A DNA stretch of 64,000 nucleotides from Vanessa cardui (lineage: Eukaryota; Arthropoda; Insecta; Lepidoptera; Nymphalidae), in the NCBI RefSeq assembly GCF_905220365.1, contig NC_061131.1, forward strand, positions 6,733,318 to 6,797,317, read 5' to 3'. A program made the translations under genes and the position numbers. Each line of letters begins with the position of its first letter. Positions within the stretch are counted from its first letter, which is position 1. The notes under the pieces were generated by a model. That model was given only the letters and a program-made list of their open reading frames with translations. It was not told the origin of the DNA and ran no database searches. Shown here in pieces: positions 35,025 through 44,054 of the stretch.

Positions 35025-35300
35025 CATCTCACGAACGAGTGTAGCTGCGGGTGGAAACTAGTACTATATACAATATAAAAGTTGAAGTTAGTATTCGTTG
35101 ACTTTTATAGCTGTGCTGTGAGTTCGTGCGTGTTTGAATTTTACAAAAAAAAGTAATAAAGTAATTTTGCAGCATAAATAACTCTTTATTAGGTACATCA
35201 GCTATCTCTTAGTGCAAGTCCCGTCAATCGTTCCAGACCAAACATACATACAGACAGACAGACAAAAATAGGAAACAATGTTTAGTATATGTAACACTTT
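35025..35300 (+). repeat. Helitron-like repeat fragments
   Basis: CACGAACGAGTGTAGCTGCG, then GGTGGAAACTAGTA (35035-35063), looks like the terminal part of the common lepidopteran CTAGT-ending repeat. ACATACAGACAGACAGACA with GTTTAGTATATGTAAC (35244-35300) resembles another of its segments. Boundaries and class are uncertain. Confidence 0.35.
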
Positions 35301-35464
35301 TTGCTAATTGTATACGCATTTATATAGACACTTATAAATTTCATTTTTATTACTTCATGTGTATGATTTAGAAAAAAGACAAACTAGTCGGTCCTTGCTG
35401 GTTCCTTTCGGTACAATCTATCTAAACTCAGAACCGATCAATTGTATTGTGTTTTTACTCAAAG

Positions 35465-35545
35465 TAAGGCTTTGTGCAAACTCGTCTTGGTAGGTGCGGG
35501 TCGTCAGTTATTATACTGAGAATAATCAATACTTTGTATTATGCT
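35465..35545 (+). repeat. repeat R fragment
   Basis: AAGGCTTTGTGCAAACTCGT, then CTTGGTAGGTGCGGG, matches the 5' part of repeat R and decays after about 80 bp. Confidence 0.55.
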
Positions 35546-35964
35546 ATTTCTGATTGATCGCAGTTCGTGTTATTGCAGACACATGAGTTACATAACATAC
35601 CGTGAAGAAAATATATATAACAGTATATTATATGTGGAATGTTTAGACTTTATTTAGACTTATTCTATGGGCAGTTCCTTTCATCATTAGTTGTCTCATT
35701 TGTCTTTTGCCTGCATATCCTACTTATATACATAAAAGGCAAGTTTTTAATCACTGCGATGTGAAATACTGAAAAGTTTGCTGTACGAATTATTTATTAT
35801 TCATTAGTCATGTCTGCGAAGGGTCTGTAGACTGCGTAGTAATTGCCGCGTCTCAGACGCATTCATGGTCTTGGTACAATATAGTTTTAACATATACAAT
35901 ACAATATCTTCTTATACAACACAGCATTAATATTTTTAGTTATTGAGTATATCGTATAAGAGTC
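35546..35964. other. AT-rich non-coding DNA
   Basis: Nothing recognisable. Confidence 0.5.
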
Positions 35965-36115
35965 TTTACACTGGTAAAGTAAAGTGAAAGTCAGAAATTG
36001 CCCTCTGCTGGGCAACGCCCTTAAAGATGTTTAAAGCTTAGTCGAAATTTTTAATCTAAGGCGAGTTGGTTGTTATGCACATGTGGCACCAATGCAGGCT
36101 TTTTAATAATGTGTT
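35965..36115 (-). repeat. SINE 3'-half copy
   Basis: Plus strand GGTAAAGTAAAGTGAAAGTC, then CCCTCTGCTGGGCAACGCCC, then ATGCACATGTGGCACCAATG and CAGG. This is the reverse complement of the last ~150 bp of the SINE at 1529-1829, including its TTACT-type tail. Confidence 0.6.
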
Positions 36116-36536
36116 CCATTAATTCTCAGGAAAATCAATCAATTATAGTTATGAATTGAGCTCATGAAAAATAATTCTGCCTTCCACGGATTTGAAGTTG
36201 CAATCGTCTGTTAGGACGCACGAGTGTAGAATACGTATAGCACTTTGACTTTCTTGAAAGACAAAGAATAAGAACGATTCAAATATACACAAAATTAGTT
36301 TGGGATAATCTTCATACTTTACGAAATAGTTACTTTGAAATAAAATAATTTGTTTTGTCTGGTATTGTAATGTTGAGCACACGACGGTCGCCTACGTATG
36401 ATAGAGTAGACGACTGTCTGGCGCATTCGGTAGCGACCAAGTCTTCAGAACTAAGTATCTCAAGTAAGATTCAGACGTATCTTTTAAAATTAAAAATATG
36501 AATACTTATTAATGCAGATTATAAAAAAAAATACTT
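36116..36536. other. AT-rich non-coding DNA
   Basis: A 77-codon minus frame (36149-36382) shows no known motif. Nothing else is seen. Confidence 0.5.
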
Positions 36537-36559
36537 ATTAGTTTATTTATTTATTTAAA

Positions 36560-36842
36560 ATTCTTTATTGACCAACAACATAAGTTGTGACAAAAGGCGG
36601 ACTTAATGCCTGAAGGCATTCTCTACCAGTCAACCTTTAGGCCAAACAGAAAGTCATGAAGGCGGTAACAATAAATTTTATAATAAATACGATAGTAATA
36701 ATAATAAAACAAGAACATAGATAAAATATTGTATATATGCATAAGAATACACATTTATAATTATATATACATACATGATATAAAATAACAGAGTCGTAAT
36801 AGAAATTATAAAAACACAGCGTAGTGAGAAAAAAAGAGAAAA
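36560..36842 (-). other. CR1-type LINE 3' UTR with stem-loop
   Basis: AATGCC (36605-36610) pairs with GGCATT (36615-36620) around the loop TGAA. It sits about 50 bp from the simple-repeat tail. 3' stem-loops of this kind are recognised by the RT in several LINE families. That role is inferred here. Confidence 0.55.
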
Positions 36843-37280
36843 TTAAGAGAGGTTTTTAATAAGATGATCCTGTAAACGACGCTTGAAGAATGTCTTAGTA
36901 GGAGCCTTTCTAATTTCTACCGGAAGTTTATTCCATAATCTGACAGCTTGGACAGAGAAAGCGTTAGTTACGAAACCAGAGAAGTGACAGGGAAAAGAGA
37001 GAATGAGAGAATCAATAAAGCGTAGCTGTCGATCGTGATTGTCAGAGAGAAATTTGAATTTATCTTTTAAGTAATCAGGGGAAAGAGGGTCAAAAAGAAT
37101 AGAAAAAAGAGTACACAGTAGCCGTAAATCCCTGCGTTGGCGGATAGGGAGCCATTTGAGTTCGGCTCGACAATGGGAAATGTGGTCGAATTTTCGAAGG
37201 CAGAAGATGAAACGCAGGGAATTATTTATGAGGCGATCGAGTTTATTTAAAAAAAATTCATTGAGATCGACATAACACAC
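36843..37280 (-). pseudogene. CR1-type LINE ORF2, C-terminal domain
   Basis: 145 codons continuing the ORF2 of 37282-39654 after a frameshift. It contains the typical post-RT region: NSLRFIFCLRKFDHIS, ELKWLPIRQRRDLRLL, LWNKLPVEIRKAPTKT and a basic end. The frame is open upstream past its ATG and overlaps the end of the RT frame near 37300-37320, where one extra base explains the shift. Confidence 0.85.
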
Positions 37281-37281
37281 A

Positions 37282-39654
37282 TCAGCGTAATCGATGATCG
37301 GATATATAAGGGCTTAGCAAAACTTTGGTTTTAATAGGGAGAAAATTTCTAAATCTATTGAGACACCTTAAGGTAGCAGTGACAGAGCGACTAACTTCAT
37401 TAATGTGCACCTTCCAGCTCAAAGTTGAATCAATGTGCAGTCCGAGATCTTTAACATTTTGAGAGTAAGGTATGATATTGTTATTAAACACGATATTTGG
37501 CAAAGAAGAAATATCGCACTTGGAAATGATACGCGAACTACCAACAATGATCGCCTGACACTTAGCTGGATTTACCATGATACCATATTTATTAGACCAG
37601 TTATATATATAAGTAAGGTTTCGATTAATTTTATTTACAGCTGAATCGATATCCTCTAACTTAGTATGAATATAGAGTTGCAGATCATCGGCGTAGAAAT
37701 GGTAAGAACAGTCGATGTTATAAGTAAGAAAATTTATAAAAATAGAAAAAATAATAGGAGAAAGGATGCCACCCTGCGGCACACCAGCAGATAGATCAAG
37801 CCACCCGGAATGAGATTGATCCAGCCTGACCGCTTGCTGGCGGCCGCGAAGATATGAGGAGAACCAGTCCAGAGCTGATGAAGAAAAGTTTAAATACTTA
37901 AAAATGGCAAGAACAATATCATGATCAACCAAGTTAAACGCGTTAGAAAAATCAATAAGGACCAGTATGGTGATCAATCTATTCTCCATACCAATCCGAA
38001 TATCCTCAGTTACTTTGAGAAGAGCAGTAGCTGTACTATGGCCTGGTCGAAAACCTGACTGATATGAGCTGAGAATATTATTGTTATAAACAAAGGAAGA
38101 AACTTGTTGGTAAATACTTAATTCTAAGACTTTTGACAAGAAAGGAAGAATGGAAATGGGTCTGTAGTGATCTAACTGGGAGGGGTTGGACACTTTAGGA
38201 AGAGGAATAACATAAGCTCTACGCCATAGTACAGTGAACTCTCCTGATGAAATAGAAAAATTTACAATGTGAGTTATAGCTGGCAGTATATAGTCTAGAA
38301 TAGATGTTATCATGTATCGATTAATGCCATCAACACCAGTAGCATTAGAAGAGATTGACAGTATAATTTTACGAATTTCTTCATCAGACACTGGAGAAAG
38401 GACGAAGTCGTTAAAAGAAGGAGAGGCCATGGATTCAATTTCTGAAATAGTACGTAATTTAATATTAGGACATAATAGAGTACAAGAAGAAAAATGTGAG
38501 TTTAAACTATCAGGAGACCATGAAGGCAAAGAAAAATTATTGTTACGCTTATTTATGCCTAATGTTTGTAGAAATTTCCATATTGAGGCCGGAGACGAGT
38601 TACTTACGTTAATATGACAATAGTGGCGTTTGGCTGTTCTTACCATTAAGTTACACCGGTTGCGTGCAGCCTTATATAACTCCCAATTTTCTTTGCACCT
38701 GTCATGTTTATATTTGCGGAAAGCACGATCACGATGAGACATAGCCATACGCACCCCTTTGGTAATCCAAGGAGCGGGCGGTCTTCTTATCTTGACAGGA
38801 CTCATTGGTGCATGTTTATCAAAAAGTGATGAAATGGATGTATTGAAGTGAGAAACTTTATCATTAATTGTTGATGAATTATACACCAAAGACATGTCAA
38901 GCGATACTGCATCATTTTTTAGGTTTTCTAAGTTAATTTTAGCAAGATTGCGCATCCACACTGTAGGAGGTTTAATTTTAGGAGGCTTAAGCTTGTAGGA
39001 TACATATAAAAGATCGTGACGAGAGAATCCGGGAGCTGATAATTGACCATATTTAATGACATCATTTGTTGAGGAGACTATGATAACATCCAACCAAGTA
39101 TCAGGCGAGTCAAAGTTATGATGTGTAGCTCCAGAAGGGAGAATGTTGAAATTAATAGAATTTAAGAGACTAGAAAGTTTTAAAGAACGTGGTGTCATTT
39201 TTAATATATCTGTATTCAGATCACCCATGATTACATGATGTGTGTAATCCGATGAAAGGGACTCAAGGACAGATTCAAGTGAAGAGAAATAGTCAACAGC
39301 AGGAGGGCAATAAATAACTCCAAGAACCACTTTCACACCCCTGAGACGGATTTCAATGAATAAAAATTCAGCAGAGAACGAGAATGAAGAAGGAGATGAA
39401 AAAAGAATATTATAGGGAATCTCAGAGCGTAGGTAAACAGGGGCATTGGAAAAGGCTTCAAGAAAATCAAAAAAATGAGAAGGTAAGCTTTGAGCGTTAA
39501 TATGACATACGTTAAAAAGGTGAGGAGAATTGAGAAAAGAACTACTAAGCAAGTACCCTAGCGTTTCAGGAACACGGAAAGAATCATCGTCTACGTCAGA
39601 GGAACAACTACTACTACATGCTGATAAAAATATATCATCATCTGTAGTGGACAT
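37282..39654 (-). CDS. CR1-type LINE ORF2: endonuclease plus RT
   Basis: The frame has 790 codons. A serine-rich N-terminus leads to the endonuclease start CHINAQSLPS (50-59). It jumps at about residue 70 directly to VYLRSEIPYN, so the block with the catalytic glutamate (family SET-h) is missing in frame, roughly 60 residues. Later endonuclease motifs are present: GDLNTD (144-149) and SRHD (211-214). RT motifs: DHYRPISILP (495-504), SGFRPGHSTATAL (533-545), IDFSNAF (567-573), AGVPQGGILSP (623-633) and FYADD (653-657). RT looks catalytically complete, but the endonuclease should be dead. The end, LLSPYISDHRLR, is out of frame from about residue 780. Confidence 0.9.
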   Translation of the reverse strand: MSTTDDDIFLSACSSSCSSDVDDDSFRVPETLGYLLSSSFLNSPHLFNVCHINAQSLPSHFFDFLEAFSNAPVYLRSEIPYNILFSSPSSFSFSAEFLFIEIRLRGVKVVLGVIYCPPAVDYFSSLESVLESLSSDYTHHVIMGDLNTDILKMTPRSLKLSSLLNSINFNILPSGATHHNFDSPDTWLDVIIVSSTNDVIKYGQLSAPGFSRHDLLYVSYKLKPPKIKPPTVWMRNLAKINLENLKNDAVSLDMSLVYNSSTINDKVSHFNTSISSLFDKHAPMSPVKIRRPPAPWITKGVRMAMSHRDRAFRKYKHDRCKENWELYKAARNRCNLMVRTAKRHYCHINVSNSSPASIWKFLQTLGINKRNNNFSLPSWSPDSLNSHFSSCTLLCPNIKLRTISEIESMASPSFNDFVLSPVSDEEIRKIILSISSNATGVDGINRYMITSILDYILPAITHIVNFSISSGEFTVLWRRAYVIPLPKVSNPSQLDHYRPISILPFLSKVLELSIYQQVSSFVYNNNILSSYQSGFRPGHSTATALLKVTEDIRIGMENRLITILVLIDFSNAFNLVDHDIVLAIFKYLNFSSSALDWFSSYLRGRQQAVRLDQSHSGWLDLSAGVPQGGILSPIIFSIFINFLTYNIDCSYHFYADDLQLYIHTKLEDIDSAVNKINRNLTYIYNWSNKYGIMVNPAKCQAIIVGSSRIISKCDISSLPNIVFNNNIIPYSQNVKDLGLHIDSTLSWKVHINEVSRSVTATLRCLNRFRNFLPIKTKVLLSPYISDHRLR

Positions 39655-39700
39655 AATTTTACAATTTTAATTGTAAGTTTCGAAAAATTGAATACAATAT

Positions 39701-39985
39701 ATAAAAATTTATAATTTATAATTATAGTTACTGTAGTTAAAAAAAAACCAATTCAAAAATCGAACCGTGCAATGAAAAGGGTTTTTTGTTTAAAAAGTTT
39801 GGAATAAAAGAGGTACTAATATAATGTTATTTAAATATTGTGTCTTTTTATGTTTTCACCATTTAAAATAATTTGACATATTTTTTATAAAGATATTCGT
39901 ATGAATATTATAGTTTTATGCACCTGTAATCTGAGTTAAAATAAACCCATCCCGGGAAAAAAGAGTTCCCAGGGGATATTAAATA
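39701..39985. other. AT-rich spacer between two LINEs
   Basis: Contains ATCCCGGGAAAAAAGAGTTC and CCAGGGGAT near 39950-39976, resembling the degenerate inside of common Helitron-like repeats. Otherwise A+T-rich. Confidence 0.35.
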
Positions 39986-39997
39986 AATCTGTACCCC
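39986..39997. repeat. target-site duplication, left copy
   Basis: AATCTGTACCCC here is repeated at 44043-44054. It is followed, after one extra C, by the T run that would be the complement of a poly-A tail (39999-40006). Confidence 0.7.
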
Positions 39998-39998
39998 C

Positions 39999-40285
39999 TT
40001 TTTTTTATTTATTTAAAATACAACATCCACAGGCTCGCAGATGCCCGTGCCTTTTTTTTACATTTTATATTCAATTACATTTTGGCGTTTTATATTTATA
40101 CTAAACATCAGCAGATCTTCGCTGGAAATCATTTTTGTCGTCTTCTTGGGAGACGTGGCCCACACTGATTTTTTTTTTTTTTTTTTATTTATTATTAAAT
40201 AATATATACTAATGTATAATAAATAATATATAAACTATAATAAATAATATATAAATAATATATAGCAGTATATGTGTTCGAATTA
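39999..40285 (-). other. 3' UTR of the helicase LINE
   Basis: Between the helicase stop (40286) and the left duplication lie an A+T-rich stretch of degenerate ATAATAAATAATATAT units (about 40190-40265), a T run at about 40168-40188, roughly 150 bp with GCTCGCAGATGCCCGTGCC, and a second T run at 39999-40006. The inner T run could be an internal A-rich tract or the tail of an earlier event. The match to 44043 favours the outer boundary. Confidence 0.5.
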
Positions 40286-41605
40286 CTACAATCCAGCGGG
40301 TCCTGGTCCGCGTTTGATCAGAGAGAGCACGGCCTCGGCGACTCTGATGTCGCGTTTATGTATAGATGTCTTGAGGCTGTGCTCTAGGATGGTCCTTTCT
40401 GAAGCAGCCGCCGCTCGGCCGATGAATCTGCCGATAGCTTCGTCCGAATCGTCCGTGTAGTAGACACAGGTGTTAGTGTGTCTAGTAATTGCCACAACTG
40501 CGTGAGGAACACTTTCGTGAATACGGAGCCTCACATTTTTCGACTGGACTATGATAACGTCGCCGTAGGTCTGTCCCTGAGATTCGTGGATGGTCATGAC
40601 GCCTGATCCTTCTCCTTTTCCATATCCCTGGTCCATCAGGAGTTTCTTTTCCTCCTGCGTATGGACCAGATATAGGGTTTCGGTTTGGTCGGATGGTATG
40701 TTGGCGTCAGTGAATCTCTTCATTTTGAGGGAGTGGATTATAGAGCTTGCAGAGTAGATGGTACGGTAAACCTCACTAATGGCGTATGCGACGTCCAGGG
40801 GGTTTCGGTGCATACAGGATAACTCGCGGGTGATGTTTGTTGTCAGGCTTGGCCGGCAGTACCTCATTTCGAACAGATTTTCTCTGTCGATATAAGGCAA
40901 CTGGTTGATGTCTCCGATAAGGACCACCTCACTAGCTCCAGACAGCTGTGCCGCCATTACTATGGCTCCGAAGTGGTTCATGAGGGCTTCGTCGACCGTC
41001 AGTCGGTTGCACTTTGTGCTCTTGTTGAACCCGTTTACTAGCACGGATGCCATAGTTCGTATCCTTGATTTAGCTTTTTCGCCAAATCGGCGAGTAAGTT
41101 GTTCTTTCAGATCTTTGGCGGCTTCGATTGTTGAGGTGATTACCACTTCGTTATCCTCATCAAAATTCCTGACAATGTGAGTCGTCTTTCCGCATCCTGG
41201 TACCCCGTTTATCCACGATATCTGTGGCAGCTCCCAACCCACAAGAGGTGCGTCGACGCCCGGACCTTCTGAGACGGACTTTGCCATCACGAGTATCCTG
41301 TCGTCTAGCATTACTCTCGTGCATCTGGCCACTACTACCACTGGGTCTCCTGTTTGTATCAAGAATCTAGGGAATGCGTCTTTTCGTCCCTCCGCATCAA
41401 CCAGGCCAACGAATCCATCTACAGCGCTGTAGGCTGCCATGTACCGCCCCGACATTTTCCCATTGATAACTTGGGATGTGTCGTTGTTGTATATGGCCGC
41501 CCCGGCTTCTTCGAGCTCCACCTCCAGCAGCTTTTCGTTACCGCGTCGGTAGGTCTGCATGATCTTTTTACAGGTGGCTAAGTGGACCTCGCGGGTGGCC
41601 GTCAC
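40286..41605 (-). CDS. virus-type superfamily 1 helicase domain
   Basis: The frame is open from 41644 to 40286. The first usable codon listed is GTG at 41605, but it is not a natural start because the domain was fused to the upstream LINE ORF. Its 439 residues hold every SF1 motif of the alphavirus-like (tobamovirus-like) helicases: motif I GVPGCGKTT (134-142), Ia VITSTIEAA (155-163), II DEAL (205-208), III GDINQ (231-235), IV-like region with TRELSCMHRNP (259-269), V TIHESQGQTY (338-347) and VI VAITRH (371-376). NTP binding, magnesium binding and arginine-finger residues are all present. A 3' tail of about 50 residues follows. No premature stop occurs inside, despite decay elsewhere in the element. 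Confidence 0.85.
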   Translation of the reverse strand: MTATREVHLATCKKIMQTYRRGNEKLLEVELEEAGAAIYNNDTSQVINGKMSGRYMAAYSAVDGFVGLVDAEGRKDAFPRFLIQTGDPVVVVARCTRVMLDDRILVMAKSVSEGPGVDAPLVGWELPQISWINGVPGCGKTTHIVRNFDEDNEVVITSTIEAAKDLKEQLTRRFGEKAKSRIRTMASVLVNGFNKSTKCNRLTVDEALMNHFGAIVMAAQLSGASEVVLIGDINQLPYIDRENLFEMRYCRPSLTTNITRELSCMHRNPLDVAYAISEVYRTIYSASSIIHSLKMKRFTDANIPSDQTETLYLVHTQEEKKLLMDQGYGKGEGSGVMTIHESQGQTYGDVIIVQSKNVRLRIHESVPHAVVAITRHTNTCVYYTDDSDEAIGRFIGRAAAASERTILEHSLKTSIHKRDIRVAEAVLSLIKRGPGPAGL

Positions 41606-41756
41606 AATAGCCCGGAACTCTAGGAAAGCATTCCTACGCTGGTTTCAGCTTTGGTGGTATTACTTGACCCTTATCGGCCCTTGTTAGGTGGGCGCGAGTA
41701 GTTTTGGGCTTTTCCGGATGTTTGACCATTAGAAATTCCCTCATTGCCTTCGCCTG

Positions 41757-44024
41757 TCAACTCGGTGATCCCGACGGGCCAGGGTCTGATTGAGGTGAGG
41801 GCGACGTCTTGTTCTTTGGAGATACCAGATTGCGGATTAAACATGTCACCACCGCCACTGTGGGTACAGGACTCGGCCGTCTGTCCCGAGGGCTCTTCGG
41901 GGCCTGGGCTGTTCTCTGCGCCGCTATTTTTAACTGCAAGCGCTCAGATCCGCTTAATTGGGACTCGATGGTGGCCGGCTTTGTGGTAGGGAAAGGTGTT
42001 GTGACCTCTGGTTTCAGGAAACTCAGGTTTTCTCCCCTATCCTCATATACGATGACCTCGTGTTGTTTCGAGGCTAACAGGCAGCCATAGCGGACTGCAA
42101 TGTCACCTGTTTGAAAGCCGATTCTCATGGCGTCAACGCTTATCGTACATGGGTTCCCTCCATGGTCCAACTCACCCAACCTCGAGAGCATTTCGCACGC
42201 CATTACAAAGGAGGCTTTCTCTTCCCGTTCGAAGAGTGCGACCACTTTGTTTCGTAGTCGCATCAGTCGACAGGTCAAGGCACCCGGCATTTGGATTGTT
42301 AGCGCGTCGATGGTGGTGCGTTTAATGCTCACTTTTGAAGTGCTCCCTTTAATGAGTAAGGCTACTCCAGGAGATACTATCAAGCGATCTGAGCCTTCCG
42401 GGCGACATAATCCAATGCCCACCATCTCTGTATCTAAACTCATAAAGAGAGCCACTCCTTTAATTTTGATGCCCGGTGTACCGCGTTCACCCACGTTTTG
42501 CAACAGTTCTGTGAACGCAGTGTATTGAGTGGGTTGGTTGGACGTGGTGGGCTGGTCTCCCTTTACGAGCAATCCCCGAAGAGTATTTGGTAGAGCCTGT
42601 AGCTTCTGTCTAAGGGTGTTGGTGGCCCGGGTCTGGATTGGCTGGGAAGTCAACAATAAGTTTGTAGTGATAGTGTTGTGCTGTGTGTTTTGTGACGTGG
42701 TCTGTGCTGGTGAGAGCGTTGTGTTTTGAGTTTGTGGTTGTGGGGGGGTTAAAGATGATGTAGCTGACGAACTATTTCTTTTTGCGGCTACTTGGGCGGC
42801 TTTTCTGGCGAATGCGAGGAACGGTGTTCTTGTGGTCTCCTTCTCCAAGATGGTTTGGAGAGAGGACTGGTCTAGTCTGGTTTGGATCTTAATTTCTAGT
42901 TCCAGTCTTTCTATACCGAATCTTGGGCATTCTAAAATTATGTGGAGGATGGTTTCCTTGCATTCGGGGTCGCAGACGCAAGAAGGGCTATCTTTGATTT
43001 TAAATCGATGGAGGTACGCCGCGAATCCCCCATGACCGGTCAGAATTTGAGTGTCGACTGGTGTTAGTACCGATTTTCTTACCAATTTGTTGGCTTTCTT
43101 TATGTCTGGTAAGAATAGTTTAGTGACTGCTCCGGTTTGTGAGGATTCGTATCGCAACTGCCACCTCTTGACAGTCTCCTCTCGTATCTGCCTTCTGACA
43201 TACGATATTGGGACTTTATCGTAGTCAGGTGCCGTCTTTTTTGTGAGAGCCGCTTTTTTGGCTAACTCATCCGCTCTTTCATTGCCCGGCGTTCCTACGT
43301 GGGCCCTTAACCAGAAAAACCGAACAGTTCTTCCCTCCTCTTGGATTTCTCGTATGCACTCCTTTATGTCAAGGGCCAAGGGATGTGTTACCGATGGACA
43401 CCTTAGTAGGTCAAGCGAGGATCTTGAGTCACTCAAGATGTTGGTAGAGCGGTACTTCGATTTCTTGACCATTTTGATAGCTCTGAGGAGTGCATACATT
43501 TCCGATTGGAAGACTGTGTTGTGCGGTTCCAGACGGAACGTGGAGTATCTGGATTCTGTTCCTTGATCCCACCATGTTAGAGCAGCACCTACTTTTCCGT
43601 CTATCTTGCTGCCATCGGTGAAGATAAGGGGGCCAACTATATAATGTTTTTCAAGGGCTTGTGAGTCCAGGCTCTCCAAGCGCACATACTCAGTTGTTTC
43701 GAGTAACGATGGGTGGGGGTTTTGCAAAGGACCCACCCTGCGCTCCAGTTCGCGTCCAGGATGTAGGAGTTCCACGCAGTAGCCTTTTTTTATCTTGAAT
43801 AGGGTGGCAGCCTCTCGGACGCGGAGGTCAAGGGGGAGTAGTCCTGCTAGGGCTAGGGCCGATGTGAGAGATACTGTTCTGTACGCCTTGCATATCTTTA
43901 AGGCGAAGCCTCTTTGGAGCGAGTTGAGCTTATTCTTTAACGTCAACTTCTCTGCTGCAGGAGACCATACGCTAGCCGCATACAGGACAATAGGCTCTAT
44001 AACTGCCATGTAGATGGTTCTCAC
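41757..44024 (-). CDS. LINE ORF2 part: RT tail, RNase H, zinc knuckle, unassigned domain
   Basis: The frame has 755 codons, with no natural start because the element is 5'-truncated. RT thumb and connection: 1-120. RNase H: IFTDGSKIDGKVGAA (134-148, first Asp), Glu in QSEMYALLRA (173-182), DS at 199-200 and HVGTPGNERADELAK (242-256, last His and Asp), so all four catalytic acids are kept. CCHC-like knuckle at 329-366 (GHGGFAAYLHR, then CVCDPEC, then H and C). Linker 415-505 is rich in Q, T and N. Residues 510-670 form a compact domain of unknown function. Residues 675-755 are P/S/T-rich, and the frame ends at TGA 41757-41759. After the stop the frame is open again to 41637. Confidence 0.85.
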   Translation of the reverse strand: MRTIYMAVIEPIVLYAASVWSPAAEKLTLKNKLNSLQRGFALKICKAYRTVSLTSALALAGLLPLDLRVREAATLFKIKKGYCVELLHPGRELERRVGPLQNPHPSLLETTEYVRLESLDSQALEKHYIVGPLIFTDGSKIDGKVGAALTWWDQGTESRYSTFRLEPHNTVFQSEMYALLRAIKMVKKSKYRSTNILSDSRSSLDLLRCPSVTHPLALDIKECIREIQEEGRTVRFFWLRAHVGTPGNERADELAKKAALTKKTAPDYDKVPISYVRRQIREETVKRWQLRYESSQTGAVTKLFLPDIKKANKLVRKSVLTPVDTQILTGHGGFAAYLHRFKIKDSPSCVCDPECKETILHIILECPRFGIERLELEIKIQTRLDQSSLQTILEKETTRTPFLAFARKAAQVAAKRNSSSATSSLTPPQPQTQNTTLSPAQTTSQNTQHNTITTNLLLTSQPIQTRATNTLRQKLQALPNTLRGLLVKGDQPTTSNQPTQYTAFTELLQNVGERGTPGIKIKGVALFMSLDTEMVGIGLCRPEGSDRLIVSPGVALLIKGSTSKVSIKRTTIDALTIQMPGALTCRLMRLRNKVVALFEREEKASFVMACEMLSRLGELDHGGNPCTISVDAMRIGFQTGDIAVRYGCLLASKQHEVIVYEDRGENLSFLKPEVTTPFPTTKPATIESQLSGSERLQLKIAAQRTAQAPKSPRDRRPSPVPTVAVVTCLIRNLVSPKNKTSPSPQSDPGPSGSPS

Positions 44025-44042
44025 TATTTCTCCATTGAGACC

Positions 44043-44054
44043 AATCTGTACCCC
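44043..44054. repeat. target-site duplication, right copy
   Basis: AATCTGTACCCC, identical to 39986-39997, lies at the 5' junction of the helicase LINE. Confidence 0.7.

Larger units (their letters stand above)
36537..39700 (-). mobile_element. CR1/L2-group LINE, nearly intact ORF2
   Basis: Minus-strand element with one long ORF2 (endonuclease, RT, C-terminal domain), a ~280-bp 3' UTR and a 3' end formed by a short (TTTA)n / (TAAA)n repeat at 36537-36560, as is usual for CR1-type elements. No ORF1 is recognised upstream of 39654, where AT-rich DNA begins, so the 5' end is truncated or ORF1 is lost. The upstream limit near 39700 is a guess. Confidence 0.85.
39999..44042 (-). mobile_element. 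5'-truncated R1-like LINE with viral-type helicase
   Basis: Minus-strand insertion bounded by a 12-bp direct repeat. It starts (5' end near 44042) inside the RT thumb, continues through RNase H, a zinc knuckle, a Q/T/N-rich linker, an unassigned domain, a P/S-rich linker and a superfamily 1 helicase, then an A+T-rich 3' UTR. RNase H, CCHC-like knuckle and RT-tail order fit R1-group elements. Fusion of a tobamovirus-like helicase to such LINEs has, as I recall, been reported in insects. Two lesions (a stop at 41757-41759 and a one-base frameshift at 41634-41647) separate the halves, and the RT core is absent, so this copy cannot move on its own. Confidence 0.85.

Noticed and set aside
35244..35266. 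CAGA repeats as a possible CRISPR-like or tandem array
   Set aside because: Only a few CAGA units inside a common interspersed repeat. A eukaryotic context makes a CRISPR array implausible.
38312..38617. 101-codon plus-strand frame inside the CR1-type LINE
   Set aside because: Antisense shadow of ORF2.
41757..41759. TGA as a programmed readthrough codon
   Set aside because: TGA followed by C can be leaky, and the frame stays open for 40 codons after it, but a one-base shift follows, so two rare events would be needed. Decay is simpler.
42127..42528. 133-codon plus-strand frame inside the helicase LINE
   Set aside because: Antisense shadow of the 755-codon frame.
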